64,000 nucleotides of DNA from Pomphorhynchus laevis (Eukaryota > Acanthocephala > Palaeacanthocephala > Echinorhynchida > Pomphorhynchidae). The position numbers and the translations under genes were made by a program. The DNA is taken from the NCBI GenBank assembly GCA_012934845.2, contig WNNJ02001446.1, forward strand, positions 62,001 to 126,000. Reading direction: 5' to 3'. Numbering within the stretch: the stretch's first letter is position 1; each line of letters begins with the position of its first letter. This document shows positions 23,701-35,700 of this stretch, piece after piece. The notes below the pieces were generated by a model that worked only from the letters and a program-made list of their open reading frames with translations, was not told the origin of the DNA and searched no databases.

Positions 23701-23961
23701 TGCTAGATGCAGAGTAGGACTGGCAAACAACACAGACACGAATCATGTGTATGAGGTACTAGAACAACTTCAGTAACTTAATGGAGTGCTAAAACAGGAC
23801 TACTGCTTCACCAAATAGGATCATTAACAAAAGCACTGGTAGATGCTTGCGTGGTTCTCATTTATATTTACATCTTACTTTATGAATTTTCTCAAAAAAT
23901 ATAATGATATCATTCAGCGTGAATTACGTTACCAATCATTTTAACCATACGCGAAATAACA

Positions 23962-24020
23962 ACGATAACAGTAGCACATACCATTTCGTCATCAGAATGA
24001 CTCATCAATGCCATATCCTT
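23962..24020 (-). ncRNA. Hammerhead ribozyme-like core (box I altered)
   Basis: The minus strand reads TTGATGA, with T in place of the first C of box I. Stem II is GTCAT/ATGAC with loop TCTG, and box II is GAAAT. Stem II keeps its pairs while the loop differs from the neighbouring copy. Confidence 0.55.
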
Positions 24021-24480
24021 ACCACTACTGGATAAAGATGATGACTGGCAGACGGAACATATCATAAGTACATGAATTAATAGAACGACTTCTGGTAACT
24101 TCACATCAAGTGCTAGAACAGCACAACCACTTCACCATTTAAGATTATTAGCAAAATCAATGGCAAATTCCATCGAAAGTATCTTTTCTCTCTCAACAGT
24201 GAGAATTAAATCATTCTGCGTGTGAATGATACCTTTCCACTTTCACGCGCAATGGTCTCATTCTCTCGTTAGAGTATTTTATTAATAAAGAGGTTAGCCG
24301 ATATAAAAGAAACCTACACTGGCATTTGCCAATGCTTTTGCTAATGGTCATATATGGTGAAGCGGTAGTGATATTGTAGCACTTGATGTGAAGTTACCAG
24401 AAGTCGTTTTAGTATTTCATACACATAACTTGTTCTTTGTGCTTCTGCCAGTCTCTCTATATTCAGCAGTTGGAGGGATC

Positions 24481-24535
24481 TGGCACTGATGAGTCATTGT
24501 GATGACGAAACGGTACTTGGTACTGTTATCGTTGT
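24481..24535 (+). ncRNA. Hammerhead ribozyme-like core
   Basis: Box I CTGATGA, stem II GTCAT/ATGAC with loop TGTG, and box II GAAAC match the consensus. Stem III can form as ACGGTA/TATCGT, or as the shorter-loop hairpin ACGGTAC/GTACTGT with one G-T pair. The upstream strand TGGCA is the likely stem I side. Confidence 0.65.
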
Positions 24536-24639
24536 TCTCTCGCGTATGGCTTAAATTATTGCTATTTTTAAATATCGAATATTTTGTATTATAAAAATCA
24601 ATTACCTTATAAATAAAAAATATAGTCAGAAATTATATT

Positions 24640-25280
24640 CTTCTGGGGATCTGCCGGCGATCGTCTCCATGATGCATGCCCCGTTACCCCATTGAATGGA
24701 TGCGCTGATCCTCTGTAGCAGGAATCCCCCCGAGTGTAGGTCGCTGGTCGCTCGCTTTTCCTTCCAGGTGATATCAAGAATACTTCAGCGTTTATTCCAA
24801 GTGCGCCTGGGGATTCGACAGCTATAGGTACAAGAAACGGGAACGCGGGATTCAGGTCGCTGTACTTTGTGCGCTTTCTTCGATCGGCGTCCGATGCCAA
24901 GGCGCCTGCACCTAGTAATGAGAGGGCCAAATAGGAGTATGCCAGTGTATTCAAACATATGCAATCCCATGCGATAAGCCTCCCACGTTCCCTGGGCACA
25001 AGAGAAGCGCCGTCTGGCCGTTTACCATCGGTACGCAGCATTCCAGTTGGCTCCAGTGTACTCGGGTAACCTGCAACGGCGAGTGACGCTTTGATTATGG
25101 CATTCATTTGTGCGTGCCGAAAATGTCGTCAAGTCGACTTATGGCAGTCCAATCCGTGCCGTCCAAAAGAATCCACCGCTGCTCCGCAGTGACATCTATG
25201 CACTGCACATATACGAAGTCCCAAACGTAGGCCAACTGCAATTCTCACGGTTTCGTCGTCCAGCCTTGTACCTGTAGAGA
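24640..25280 (-). mobile_element. RT/nuclease retroelement copy E2, C-terminal part
   Basis: From 25280 leftwards the protein reads '[17 protein letters not shown]', then a zinc-binding-like block '[17 protein letters not shown]', then 'LEPTGMLRTDGKRPDG', 'RLIAWDCICLNTLAYSY' and 'KYSDLNPAFPFLVPIAVES'. This is the C-terminal nuclease-like module of the element also seen in E1, here open across most of its length. The RT part is missing (5' truncation at about 25280). The DG..PDG...WD pattern suggests a PD-(D/E)XK type fold, by inference. The left end is near 24640, next to the hammerhead repeat cluster. Confidence 0.78.
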
Positions 25281-26449
25281 CGCATTGTTAATTATTTAAT
25301 TATAATCTTCGTGAAATTTCTATAAATTATAATTTCTATTATTTCTAATAATAGAAATTATTATATAATATTATTTCTAATATTTTTCTATTATTTCTAA
25401 TAAATTATATGATGATATTATATTTTTTTAAAGCAATTTTTTATTATAAAATAATAATACAATTAAAAATTACAATCAAAAAGTTATCCGAGAATGGACC
25501 CTAATATAATCATTAAATATTAAATTTAAGACTATATTCATTAAATTCTCAGCCATCCGTAGCGGGTCCACGATTAGTTATCCCCGAATGGAGTTGCTGT
25601 CCGTGCTCGAACCGGTGAAATGCTGAGCGAGGGCTGCGAATACATAGAAGTTGATCGCGCAAGGGTGAAACTTATCTTTCGTCGGATAAGTGCGATACAC
25701 GTCGCACTTATAATAACATAATATTTCAGTAGATAAATTTTATGGATTCTAAAATTATTATTATGTGAATGCTAATTTTAATATCAAAATATTAAAATTA
25801 TTGGGAATTTTCGCTTATGATATAGCTAATTTTGACCATTTTAGTAAACTTACTCCAAAAATAACAAAAGCGGATAACAGTTTGCATTTTGACACGATTA
25901 TATTTTGAAACTAATAATCAGTGGAATGAGACATTATTTGGCGCAATACACGTAATGTCATAACATATTTTTTGAACTTTAGAGTAATGATGATAAAAAA
26001 TAAATTTCTATTATAAACCAGAAAACCATATTTTAAATATATTTTATTTAAAATACGCACATACAGAAAATATATAGATTCCCATAAAAAATATTGTCTT
26101 AGTAAAAGGCAGCTCAATTTTAATAACTCAGTTATGATTCATTTTAAAATGAAAGTAAATTCCATTATCAGAGAAATCCCATTCATACCATTTATTAATT
26201 TGGGTAAAATTATCATTTACAAATACTTTTTAGGTTAATAATAAAATATAAAAATAAAACATTAAAAATCAAACCCAAAATTTAATTTGAGAGTAAATAA
26301 ATTATAAAGCATTAAAATCAACTGATGTTGATCAGCTTATTAATTTGGAATTTTGGATCAGGATCAATAAAATACCATATTATTTTTTAATTTGCTAGCT
26401 GCGGTAAGCATAATCAAAACATAATCAAAACGCTTTGTTTCTGTTCCAC
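25281..26449. other. Intergenic stretch
   Basis: It is AT-rich, with a more mixed patch at 25490-25700 that holds no supported gene. Nothing is recognised. Confidence 0.45.
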
Positions 26450-27581
26450 TGAGCAATTTCTAGTCTTTTAGATTATGTCTTTTAGCAAATTTGTTTTTAA
26501 TAAATTTGTATTATTATTTAAGTTTAATTTGCTGATGACAAATTTAATTCATCATGCTGATGACATTCTCATCTATGCTCACGCACCTGTTTATCGTATT
26601 CACGATCTCAGTGTTTCTGCTTCCGACTGTATTGTCTCAATTTCCAATCATCTTTCTTCCCTTCGCCTTTCTCTGAATCCTGATAAATCCAAAATTATGT
26701 GGATCCTACCTCGACGCCTCGGCTTCGAACCTCCCTCCGTATCATTAAATTCTACAATTCTTCTATCGTTGATAATCTCGTTTTCCTAGGCTTCCATTTC
26801 GACAACCGACTTTCACTTAAACCTTTCGTTAGAGATAAATTACGCTAATCTACCCTGATATTCCGCAACCTCCGTCAAGTTGGTAGATTGATCGATTTCC
26901 CTTCTTGTATGACTCTCATATCATCTCTCCTTTTTCTAGACTCGATTATTGTCTTAGTCTATTTTCCAACTCACCTAAATCCACTCTTCTTCCCCTACAA
27001 CGCATCGTCAACGCAGCTGTCCGAATTCTCCTCCGTCTTCGTCGTTTTGATCATACATCCTACCATCTTGCTTCTCTCGATTTGCCTACAATTTATTGTC
27101 GTGTTCAAATTCATCTTCTTATCGTTGCTTTCCGCCTTGTAACTTTTCATACCCCTTCATTTCTCAACCTTCCTTTTCTTGATAATTCTCGTCCTGTTTA
27201 CTGTTCCTTGCGTTCCTGTAATTCCCTTCTTTTACATGTTCCAAACTACTCTACCTTTTTTGGATTCCAATTCTTCCTGGTTGCTGCTCCTCTATTTTGG
27301 AATCATCTGCCCATTCATATACGTCAATCAACCTATCTGTCGACTTTCAAACGTCAAATCCGATCCCATTTTAACAATTTATCTGCTTGACTTTTTCATT
27401 TTTGTTTGTGGACTTGTAAGCGTACAGCTTGTACGCATTTGCCACATTAAATAAATTTGTATTATTATTTAAGTTTAATTTTAATCAATGACTTGATTTT
27501 ATTGTTTACATTTGAGTTTAATTTTTAAATATTAAAAAAATTTATTTTCATCAACAGATGAAACTATACTTACATTATTCT
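26450..27581 (+). mobile_element. CR1/L2-like LINE copy B1, 3' half
   Basis: The sequence enters the RT just before its catalytic box, 'HHADDILIYAHAP' at about 26550. It goes on with 'LRLSLNPDKSKIMWI' and the C-terminal domain 'LQRIVNAAVRILLRLRRF', then 'FLVAAPLFWNHLPIHIRQ', with TGA at 27390. The 3' UTR holds the hairpin GTAAGCGTACAGCTTGTACGC followed by a TAAATAAA-like end. This is the ORF2 end of a CR1/L2-type LINE, 5'-truncated and with frame breaks. The last 764 bp are duplicated in tandem immediately downstream. Confidence 0.82.
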
Positions 27582-28345
27582 TAAACCTTTCGTTAGAGAT
27601 AAATTACGCTAATCTACCCTGATATTCCGCAACCTCCGTCAAGTTGGTAGATTGATCGATTTCCCTTCTTGTATGACTCTCATATCATCTCTCCTTTTTC
27701 TAGACTCGATTATTGTCTTAGTCTATTTTCCAACTCACCTAAATCCACTCTTCTTCCCCTACAACGCATCGTCAACGCAGCTGTCCGAATTCTCCTCCGT
27801 CTTCGTCGTTTTGATCATACATCCTACCATCTTGCTTCTCTCGATTAGCCTACAATTTATTGTCGTGTTCAAATTCATCTTCTTATCGTTGCTCTCCGCC
27901 TTGTAACTTTTCATACCCCTTCATTTCTCAACCTTCCTTTTCTTGATAATTCTCGTCCTGTTTACTGTTCCTTGCGTTCCTGTAATTCCCTTCTTTTACA
28001 TGTTCCAAACTACTCTACCTTTTTTGGATTCCAATTCTTCCTGGTTGCTGCTCCTCTATTTTGGAATCATCTGCCCATTCATATACGTCAATCAACCTAT
28101 CTGTCGACTTTCAAACGTCAAATCCGATCCCATTTTAACAATTTATCTGCTTGACTTTTTCATTTTTGTTTGTGGACTTGTAAGCGTACAGCTTGTACGC
28201 ATTTGCCACATTAAATAAATTTGTATTATTATTTAAGTTTAATTTTAATCAATGACTTGATTTTATTGTTTACATTTGAGTTTAATTTTTAAATATTAAA
28301 AAAATTTATTTTCATCAACAGATGAAACTATACTTACATTATTCT
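27582..28345 (+). repeat. Second copy of a 764 bp tandem duplication of LINE B1 sequence
   Basis: The block 26818-27581 is repeated at 27582-28345, joined head to tail. By eye only about two bases differ (near 27845, T to A, and near 27890, T to C). It covers the LINE C-terminal domain, the 3' UTR and about 140 bp of flank, so it is a segmental duplication rather than a second insertion. Such near identity means that it is very young, or an assembly effect. Confidence 0.9.
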
Positions 28346-29179
28346 TTCCTTGAAATTCCATTTCGAGATCGTTTGATAGCTCCGACACCTTCAGCATTCA
28401 AAGTTTTTCACTGAGGTTTGAGTGTGATTATGCTTTTTACCACATTAATTTTTAAGAGCAAGCTGCATTATACATTTTGATATTTTTTTAATAGCAACTA
28501 TCTTTCTGTATTTCGAACATTACTTAATATATTTTACGAATTACTTTATAAATATTTCAAATTTGAAATGATACTAATGTTTTGGAATAGAACCGAAACT
28601 TATCAAAATTAAACGAACCAGTTTTATTTATAAAAATGTATTTTTAATTAAATCATTTCGATTAAACATTTGTAGAATAAATACGTCAATAAAATGTTTA
28701 ATATGATCTCTATTGCTTGGCAATACTTGTAAAAATGTATTTAATAAATATGTTAGCTTTGTTAAGCTTTAAATGTATTATTATTTTTAGACAAGTCTTT
28801 ATAGCAGATACTGTAAATCTAAGTTTAATTGGATATTAATGTAACTTGGAAATCATTTATAAAATAAACAAGTTATTATTGGTATTAATGAATTTAAATT
28901 TATAATTAGATCAAATTAGTAATTAAATTAATAAATTAATGTTGTATAGGTAATTAATTTTTAATTAAAATTACATTTTCTTATAACTAAATATTATATT
29001 ATTTTATGTTCTCAATTTGGATTACCGAAAAGTCATTATTTCATTCAATGTAAATTCTTTCTAAAAATTATGATTGTTGGCGTATATTTTTATAAATATA
29101 AAATTTAGATGACAAGAACACTGTTATTTTTGTACAATTTATTTATGATTTATTAAAATTACTGATACAATATATACAA
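28346..29179. other. AT-rich stretch downstream of the PB1 gene
   Basis: It contains the probable 3' UTR end of the PB1 gene on the minus strand, with AATAAA words within about 60 bp of the stop codon. Nothing else is seen. Confidence 0.5.
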
Positions 29180-30595
29180 CTAAACATGACATTGAGGCTT
29201 CACAGATCTATTTGCATTAATTATGAAGCCTCCTAAATTTGTTGACGGTCTACTGGCCAACTTTGATGAAGTAATCTGTGGACTCTGCTGCAGTAATGAA
29301 TTATAACTTGAAGAAACCAAAAACTGTTGGTTCGATCCAATTGATGAGTGTGACTTTTTGACTTGTGACTTTTTGACTTGTGTTTTCTTCATGTTACTTT
29401 TTCGAGTAGGTTGAAATTTTGCATCTGTATTAGAAGGCATATGAGATTGTGAATTGCTTGTATGTTTTGAATTATCAGCACATGTAAACAGTGATTGCTT
29501 GGGTTTGACTGCTGCTAAATTTGGTTTATCTATTGACAGAGATTTTTCAATATTTGGATATTCACCAAATATGTCGTTATATAGAGCAGGATAGATAAAT
29601 TTATTTGTGAGCTCAGATGTACTCAAACTTGTTCGATTTGATTGGAAATTGACAGGCTTATTGGACATTGATTCAGATGGGGTTGAACTTGCTATTGTAA
29701 TTGAAGTATTATGTTGTGACATGCGATCGTTTTTTTCACATAATTTTTCAACTTTGATAATTTTTATTTTAAGCTTTTTTCTAATTATCCCGTATCCTGC
29801 GTTTTTCCTACTAAGAAGTGAAAATGCCGTATATAAATCCCAGTCATCTGTGACCGTAATCCAATCATCGTCTTCGTCTAAATATTTAATTATGTACAAT
29901 TTTGATTTTATATCAATTTCGAAATAGTGATTGGCTAAAGATGTTAACTCCTCAAAATTTATCCACTTGGTTATAATTTTTCTTATATCTTTATTAAATT
30001 CAATCTTTATAATTACATTTTCCTTGATGGAGGTTGTCTAGAAAAAGCACAAAAAATAATTTGTTTACAAAATACAATAAAAATATAGGTTTTTTGTCTG
30101 TAAAAAATAAAATTATTTAACAAATTTATCTTATATAGTTTGTATTTTAAATTGCTCAAACTTTTGAAATTATCATGTTCGTGTTACAGTTATAATAAGA
30201 TTTGCTTTACGAAAAACCTTATATTTATATGAAACATTAGCATATTTTAAAATTACTATTTACTAAACTACGTCTAAGACGAACACGGCTGACTTTGAAA
30301 ATAAATTGTTTCACGTGCTTTTTAAAGCAGGATCTTCTGTTAAAATCGTTACAAAGTCTAAAAATGAACCAACAGCTTTTAAATGCACTCATGACCCTTA
30401 CTAGTTCTCGATCAATCTAGAATACTTCAAGGATCTGAAAAACACAGGACGCCATCTCATATTATCACGACAAAACTTACACATCAATCAATATTTAATA
30501 GATTGTTTCAGGCCTCACAATCTTTACAAAATATTCTATTTTGTGTTGGAAATGGTTAAGAAAGATACAAAAGAAATTGTTACCGTCAATGGCAT
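29180..30595 (-). CDS. PB1-domain protein, unknown subfamily (TFG- or NBR1-like PB1)
   Basis: PB1 domains join signalling and trafficking proteins by acid-to-base pairing. The main exon, complement(29180..30037), follows an acceptor TTTTTCTAG. It first encodes a complete PB1 domain: a basic first strand 'NVIIKIEFNKDIRKI', then the acidic OPCA box 'YLDEDDDWITVTDDWDL'. About 190 residues rich in Ser, Asn and Gln follow, with a Lys-rich repeat 'KKTQVKKSQVKKS', to a TAG at 29180. PB1 near the N-terminus plus a long disordered tail resembles TFG; 'IKYLDE' is also like NBR1. A possible first exon is 30584-30595, ATGCCATTGACG before GTAACA. It joins in phase 0 and gives a start MPLT, but it is short enough to be chance. 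AATAAA words lie downstream. The main exon is sure, the family is not. Confidence 0.72.
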
Positions 30596-32779
30596 TGATT
30601 AGCGTCGACTGAATAAGTTCAATTTCAGATATTATCAACCTTCAATTTGAAAACCTACCGTTATTTACAATTACTTGTATATTAACTGAAAATTAGAAAA
30701 CTAACTATATGTCTTGCTTAAATATATCACGTATTATTTCAATTGTAAATCTACTTAATATTATATTTTATTGCAGGTGTTTGTTAATTCATATAATAAT
30801 TTATTAAATCCGGTAATTTTCGATTCAAACGTACTATTTACAATTATTAAATCTGCATTGTTACTTGTCTTAAACCGAAATAGCCTTAGTTTAAATCTTT
30901 TATACATCAAAATGCAATCAGTTCAACGACGTTATTCATCCAGCCAAAGGGTTAATATTGTTTTTTAATTCAAAATTTTATGTATGAAAATGATAAATGC
31001 TAAATTAAATTATGCAAAAAGTCGAGAGATAATCAAGGAGCCGGTTTTAACTTTATTATTTGCTTACTTCTTTAATTTGTATAGTTCTCATTGTCGTATC
31101 TGCTTTCTACGAAGAAAACACATGTATTTTTGTTAACTATGGACCGCACTTTCCCGGCAATCCGATGAATTACTCACTGAGCGAATTTGGTTCGACCTTA
31201 AACAAGTTCGGCGGATAACAACTGAGTTAATGTCTGACAAATTACTGTCGTCTGCGATGAATGACATTAACATTCAATAACACAATTCTTTTTAAATTTT
31301 GAACAGTTTGTGAAAGTTGTCCGATATCGTATAGATTAAATGGGCGCTAATGCTGATAAAATGGCGATTGCGAACCCCGGAAGATGCAGATATATTTGTT
31401 GCAATGTGGCCTCACATTCCGATTTATATCCAGACCACTTATTCAATAGAGATAGCGTCTCATAGCATTGCACCGAATGTGATTTATAGCTAACACAACA
31501 CTGATGACGGATTAAAAGCCAGAGAATTGACCGTAAGTTTTAACGAAACTAGCCACAATGTTTACTGTTTTGCGACAACCTGAAGATATTCAACTTTAAT
31601 CAGATTAATAAATCCGTACGCGCTTCCAGTAATTGACCAAAATGTCCGAAGATATGTCAGTTATTTATATATTATGTTATGTAATTATCTACCTATTTGA
31701 ATGAATATTTGTTTATACATTGCACTATTTCATTTCTAAAAAAATAAGCCGAAACCTCATCAGACAATAATTCTTACTTCTGACTTTTAGTTTAAGAGAT
31801 CATTTCAACATTTCAATTAAATTTTGTCTTTTCACATTAAATGTATTGTTTACAATTTATGTTTCAAAATTTTTGTAAAAAACGTTGGTAACAAAATATC
31901 TTTAAAATATGAACTAGTAAAATGTATCCGCAAGTGTACCTTACTAGATTGAAAGATAGAATCATCAAAATTTCTGTCACTCCTGAGATAACGATTATCT
32001 GGTCTGAACATATTATACTTTATATTATAGGCTATAGATAAAACACAGCCTCATTTATTTTTATCAAGACACATATTAGAGTAACCATGGACACGGAATT
32101 TTATAAATCTTTAAATAAATATTTGCATAAAAGCTATATATAATCGAGATATTTATCTAGTCAAGAACAATGAATTAACATCTCTTAACATGATTATTTA
32201 AAAATGTTATTGTGAATATGACATACTTTAAACTACAAGAAAAATATGTTAACATAATAATATATAATATTAAATATATAAAATTATATTAAATATTACA
32301 TACATTTTGGAATTAAAAATTACATTGATTTTGAAGCCATATTCATTATCAGATGAAAGGGTTATAATGTGTAATTGGTAAGGATTATGGCAGCATAAAC
32401 AAAGATGGTGATCGCTTTATTGAATTTTGGGATTCTCAAGATTTGATCATCACGAATACCTTGTGCATTAAGAGTTCATCTCAGCTCTTAACAAATTACA
32501 GTGATAAAGAAAAACCACAGATTCACTTCATACTAATGGGACGCGTGCATATGTCTTCTTATAAAACGCTTAAAGTTTATTTTTATTAAAATAGTAAGTA
32601 AAATATTCCCGTCAAATTGAGCTGATCCATCGTTTCAAAGGTTGTCATCTTATATATATTTGAATAATTTAAATATATATTATATAATTATATAATTATA
32701 TCAATTAATTATTTTCAATTATAATAGTATTAATGTATTATGGCCGCATAAACATTATTTTTCATACAATTAAATACTA
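30596..32779. other. Intergenic stretch, possible decayed coding sequence
   Basis: Most of it is AT-rich. Between about 31070 and 31640 the composition is more mixed, and one short plus-strand frame reads 'YGPHFPGNPMNYSL'. I do not recognise it, and it is quickly interrupted. No gene is called. Confidence 0.35.
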
Positions 32780-35700
32780 CGAGGTAGAACTCCGGGCTTC
32801 CTTCTGTACTCCTGATCTTACTCGCGACTACCTGGAGTACTTTAATAGTAATCTTTCTATCCATGGGATAATTCTATATAAGCCTATTCAAGCGTCTCTA
32901 TAGATCAATAATATTGCGACTTTCATGTTGGATGAGGATATTCGTGGACTCGAAGAAGATTATAAGATTATCAATATTAGAATGAAGACTGGAAAGAAAA
33001 GATTGCCAATTCCAGTCGCATTATGCTTTGCTTCGGTTAACGTGGCCGAGTGCCTTGCCCACTCAAAGTGCAATCCATTCCTAGGACACAATTTGGTTTT
33101 CACCTAAATAGATAACGACTTAATGACACCCTCACTGTAATATCTGTCACAATTGGAGTCACTGGGGTTCAGGGTGTTCTCTTCCTTACTCCTGCGAAGT
33201 ATGTGCCTCCACGGAAAATCAATCGGATAAATGTGATAAACCACGCCACTGTTTAAACTTGAATTTTAGTTTTATTTGCTAAATTGTTAGAAATGATTAA
33301 AGTGTTGAAAATAAAATTAAATATTTGAATACAAAAATGCTTAAATTGTTGAAATAATCATTTTTGTATTTTTATGTTAAATACAGTAGCATTCGTATTA
33401 TTAAGAAGCCGTTAGAATTTCACGTCTTTTTTTTCGCTTAAATAATAATTTTAAGTTTAAAATTACTTAACAATATCTCAATTATGGCATACGAGTGTCA
33501 TACAATTAGTACTCGTAATAAAATTTAGATTTTTAATAAACTACAATAACGGGTTAATTTCGCGATGAATTTTACCATAATTTAGACGGATTTAGAACGA
33601 TTATACTAAAAAATTATTGCCCTGCCTGGGAAAATTATGAATTTTCCCAGGCAGGGTGATCACCTGTCTGGAAAAGGATGTATGTCTTCTTCAAGGAATA
33701 CAAGAAACGGCATATGGTGGAGCAGACAAAAGCATCCACTTTATCCTGGGCATGTTCGGACGGTAATAACTGCAAACTGTCTGTCGAAGATCTCATGCGA
33801 CTAATGGATGCCAAACATTAAGAGTTCTTGGGGACGCTAATAGAGCTAGTAAAAAATCTCATATCTAAGGCTGAGGAGCCTCATAGTCATCCTTCAACAG
33901 CGGTTAAAGCCAAAAAGGTTCCAAGTCAAAGAACGTAATAGTTCAACGCACAGCATACAATCCTTAAAACTGGCTAGGATGGCCAATAACTGGAGCCTCA
34001 AGTTAGGAAATGAAGATAATTATATTGGGCAAGTGTCTTCATCTGTCGTGACGGGATGCGGAGAGGGCTACCTTTCTGCATCTGGATGCGACTAAAGGGA
34101 GGCATCCCACTCCATCTAACAACACAATGCAAAGTAATTCAGAGCCTTTTTCACTGAATATTCTTCAATGATATTCGAGAGGGGCTTCAACGCTTAGGCT
34201 TTTATCTAGTAGAGATGCAGATATTATAGTTCTTCAGGAAACGCGTTTTATCCGGATCTCCCAGCACATTACTCGATTTATTCCAAAGCACATATACACC
34301 CACTTTACTCCGTACATAACCCCACCTCACTCATCTTCATCTCAAGATCTTTTGACCGTAGTTAAATGCTCCGTAAAATCTTCTCTCCTCTTAAACTACT
34401 CTTGTCTAGCCCTGCCTTGTTTAGTTATATTACTCTGTAAGAACGGTAAACGCATCAGTATAGCCAATATCTACATCCATTCAGGGGAGATTCACAAGAA
34501 CCGTATCCTCCTAACCGCATTTTGGGTAGTGGCTATCATATGTTACTTGGTGATTTCAACGACAGAACTGGTCGTTGGATTAACGCAGAACTCCGCAGAA
34601 CGAAAAACTACTATCTCATTCACAAACCACCGACCCCAAACTTTTATTGCTCAACAACTAATTCTCTCCTCGACATATTACTGCTTTATAAGTTGTGGTT
34701 GTTGAAACGCTTCTGCACGACGAAATGCCAACAACAGACCACCTCTTATAACCTAATTTGTTAGCGGATAGAGGAAGATACGTTGCTTAGAAGGAGGTTT
34801 CACTTTGATCGCATCAGAGTGGCCTTCTTTCAGCCAGCTATCCAACTCTTCCCCAGAATTGGTAATGAGAGTTTGACCGAATTTAATTCCTACCTCTCTT
34901 CGCAAGCTAGCGCGTTCCTCTCGACTACCTATAGAGGTCGTATTTACAATCCTACTCCAACAAAACTCAAGGTCCTAGATAAAATACTACACCTTCCAAT
35001 TCTCACTGTTTCCGCCAGACAGACCTTCTCGAATGAATACTAGAGCTCTAGATATAGGATTTAGCTGAGCATGGATAGGGTGAGCATTGTCCACCTTAAA
35101 CCTTCCCAGTCTTCCTGTTAGAAGATATTCAAGAAATAGAAGTTTATCTGCTGGAAGGATAGAGCATTAAGTTAGATTGGTAGCATAGTCCTAGATAAAG
35201 TTTCGGAGAAGTCACTATCCCAACATAATTATGGATTCACTCTATAACCCTAACCAATCCCGCCTTGGTGACTTCATGATCAAGGATCTATCTGTTACAG
35301 ATATCCTTAACTCCTGAGGACTATTCCCGGGCACATCTAAATCCCACACGCCACTCTCCACTCGGATCTGTAAGCTTTGGACAGACAGTCAGAGGAAGGT
35401 GGTCGTCATCACAATGCTATTAGCCTCCCGGTCCGAAATTGCCGGCATAAATATCAGCCGTCGGGTGTCTTTACCGAAAAAGAAATCGATTACATGTCCT
35501 TAAGATCTGCGGCACATTTCGATTCAAAACCCCTCATATCCAGTTATGAAAATGCGCATGTGCGTAAAATCCGCGACCATTTAAGTAGGATAAATTTAAT
35601 CCCACCAGGTTTTTATGAGTACGCAAAAGATCGCCATGTTCATTCAGCACTAGGCGAAGTGCATCAGTTTTATCGGGATAATAGCCATCAACTCGCTGCG

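Larger units (their letters stand above)
23600..24570. repeat. Hammerhead-bearing repeat cluster, two minus units and one plus unit
   Basis: Three copies of one unit of about 300-320 bp are present: two tandem copies on the minus strand (hammerhead cores near 23660 and 23990) and one on the plus strand (core near 24500). All share, upstream of the core, words such as 'GGTGAAGC', then 'ACCAGAAGTCG' or its equivalent, and 'GCCAGTC'. Downstream they share TATCGTTGTT and TGGCTTAAAT. The same unit occurs in direct tandem at 58250-58720. No protein is encoded. The head-to-head layout makes a large imperfect inverted repeat. Confidence 0.75.

Noticed and set aside
29607-29927. 106-codon frame on the plus strand
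   Set aside because: It is antisense to the PB1-domain exon, which has a domain and splice support.
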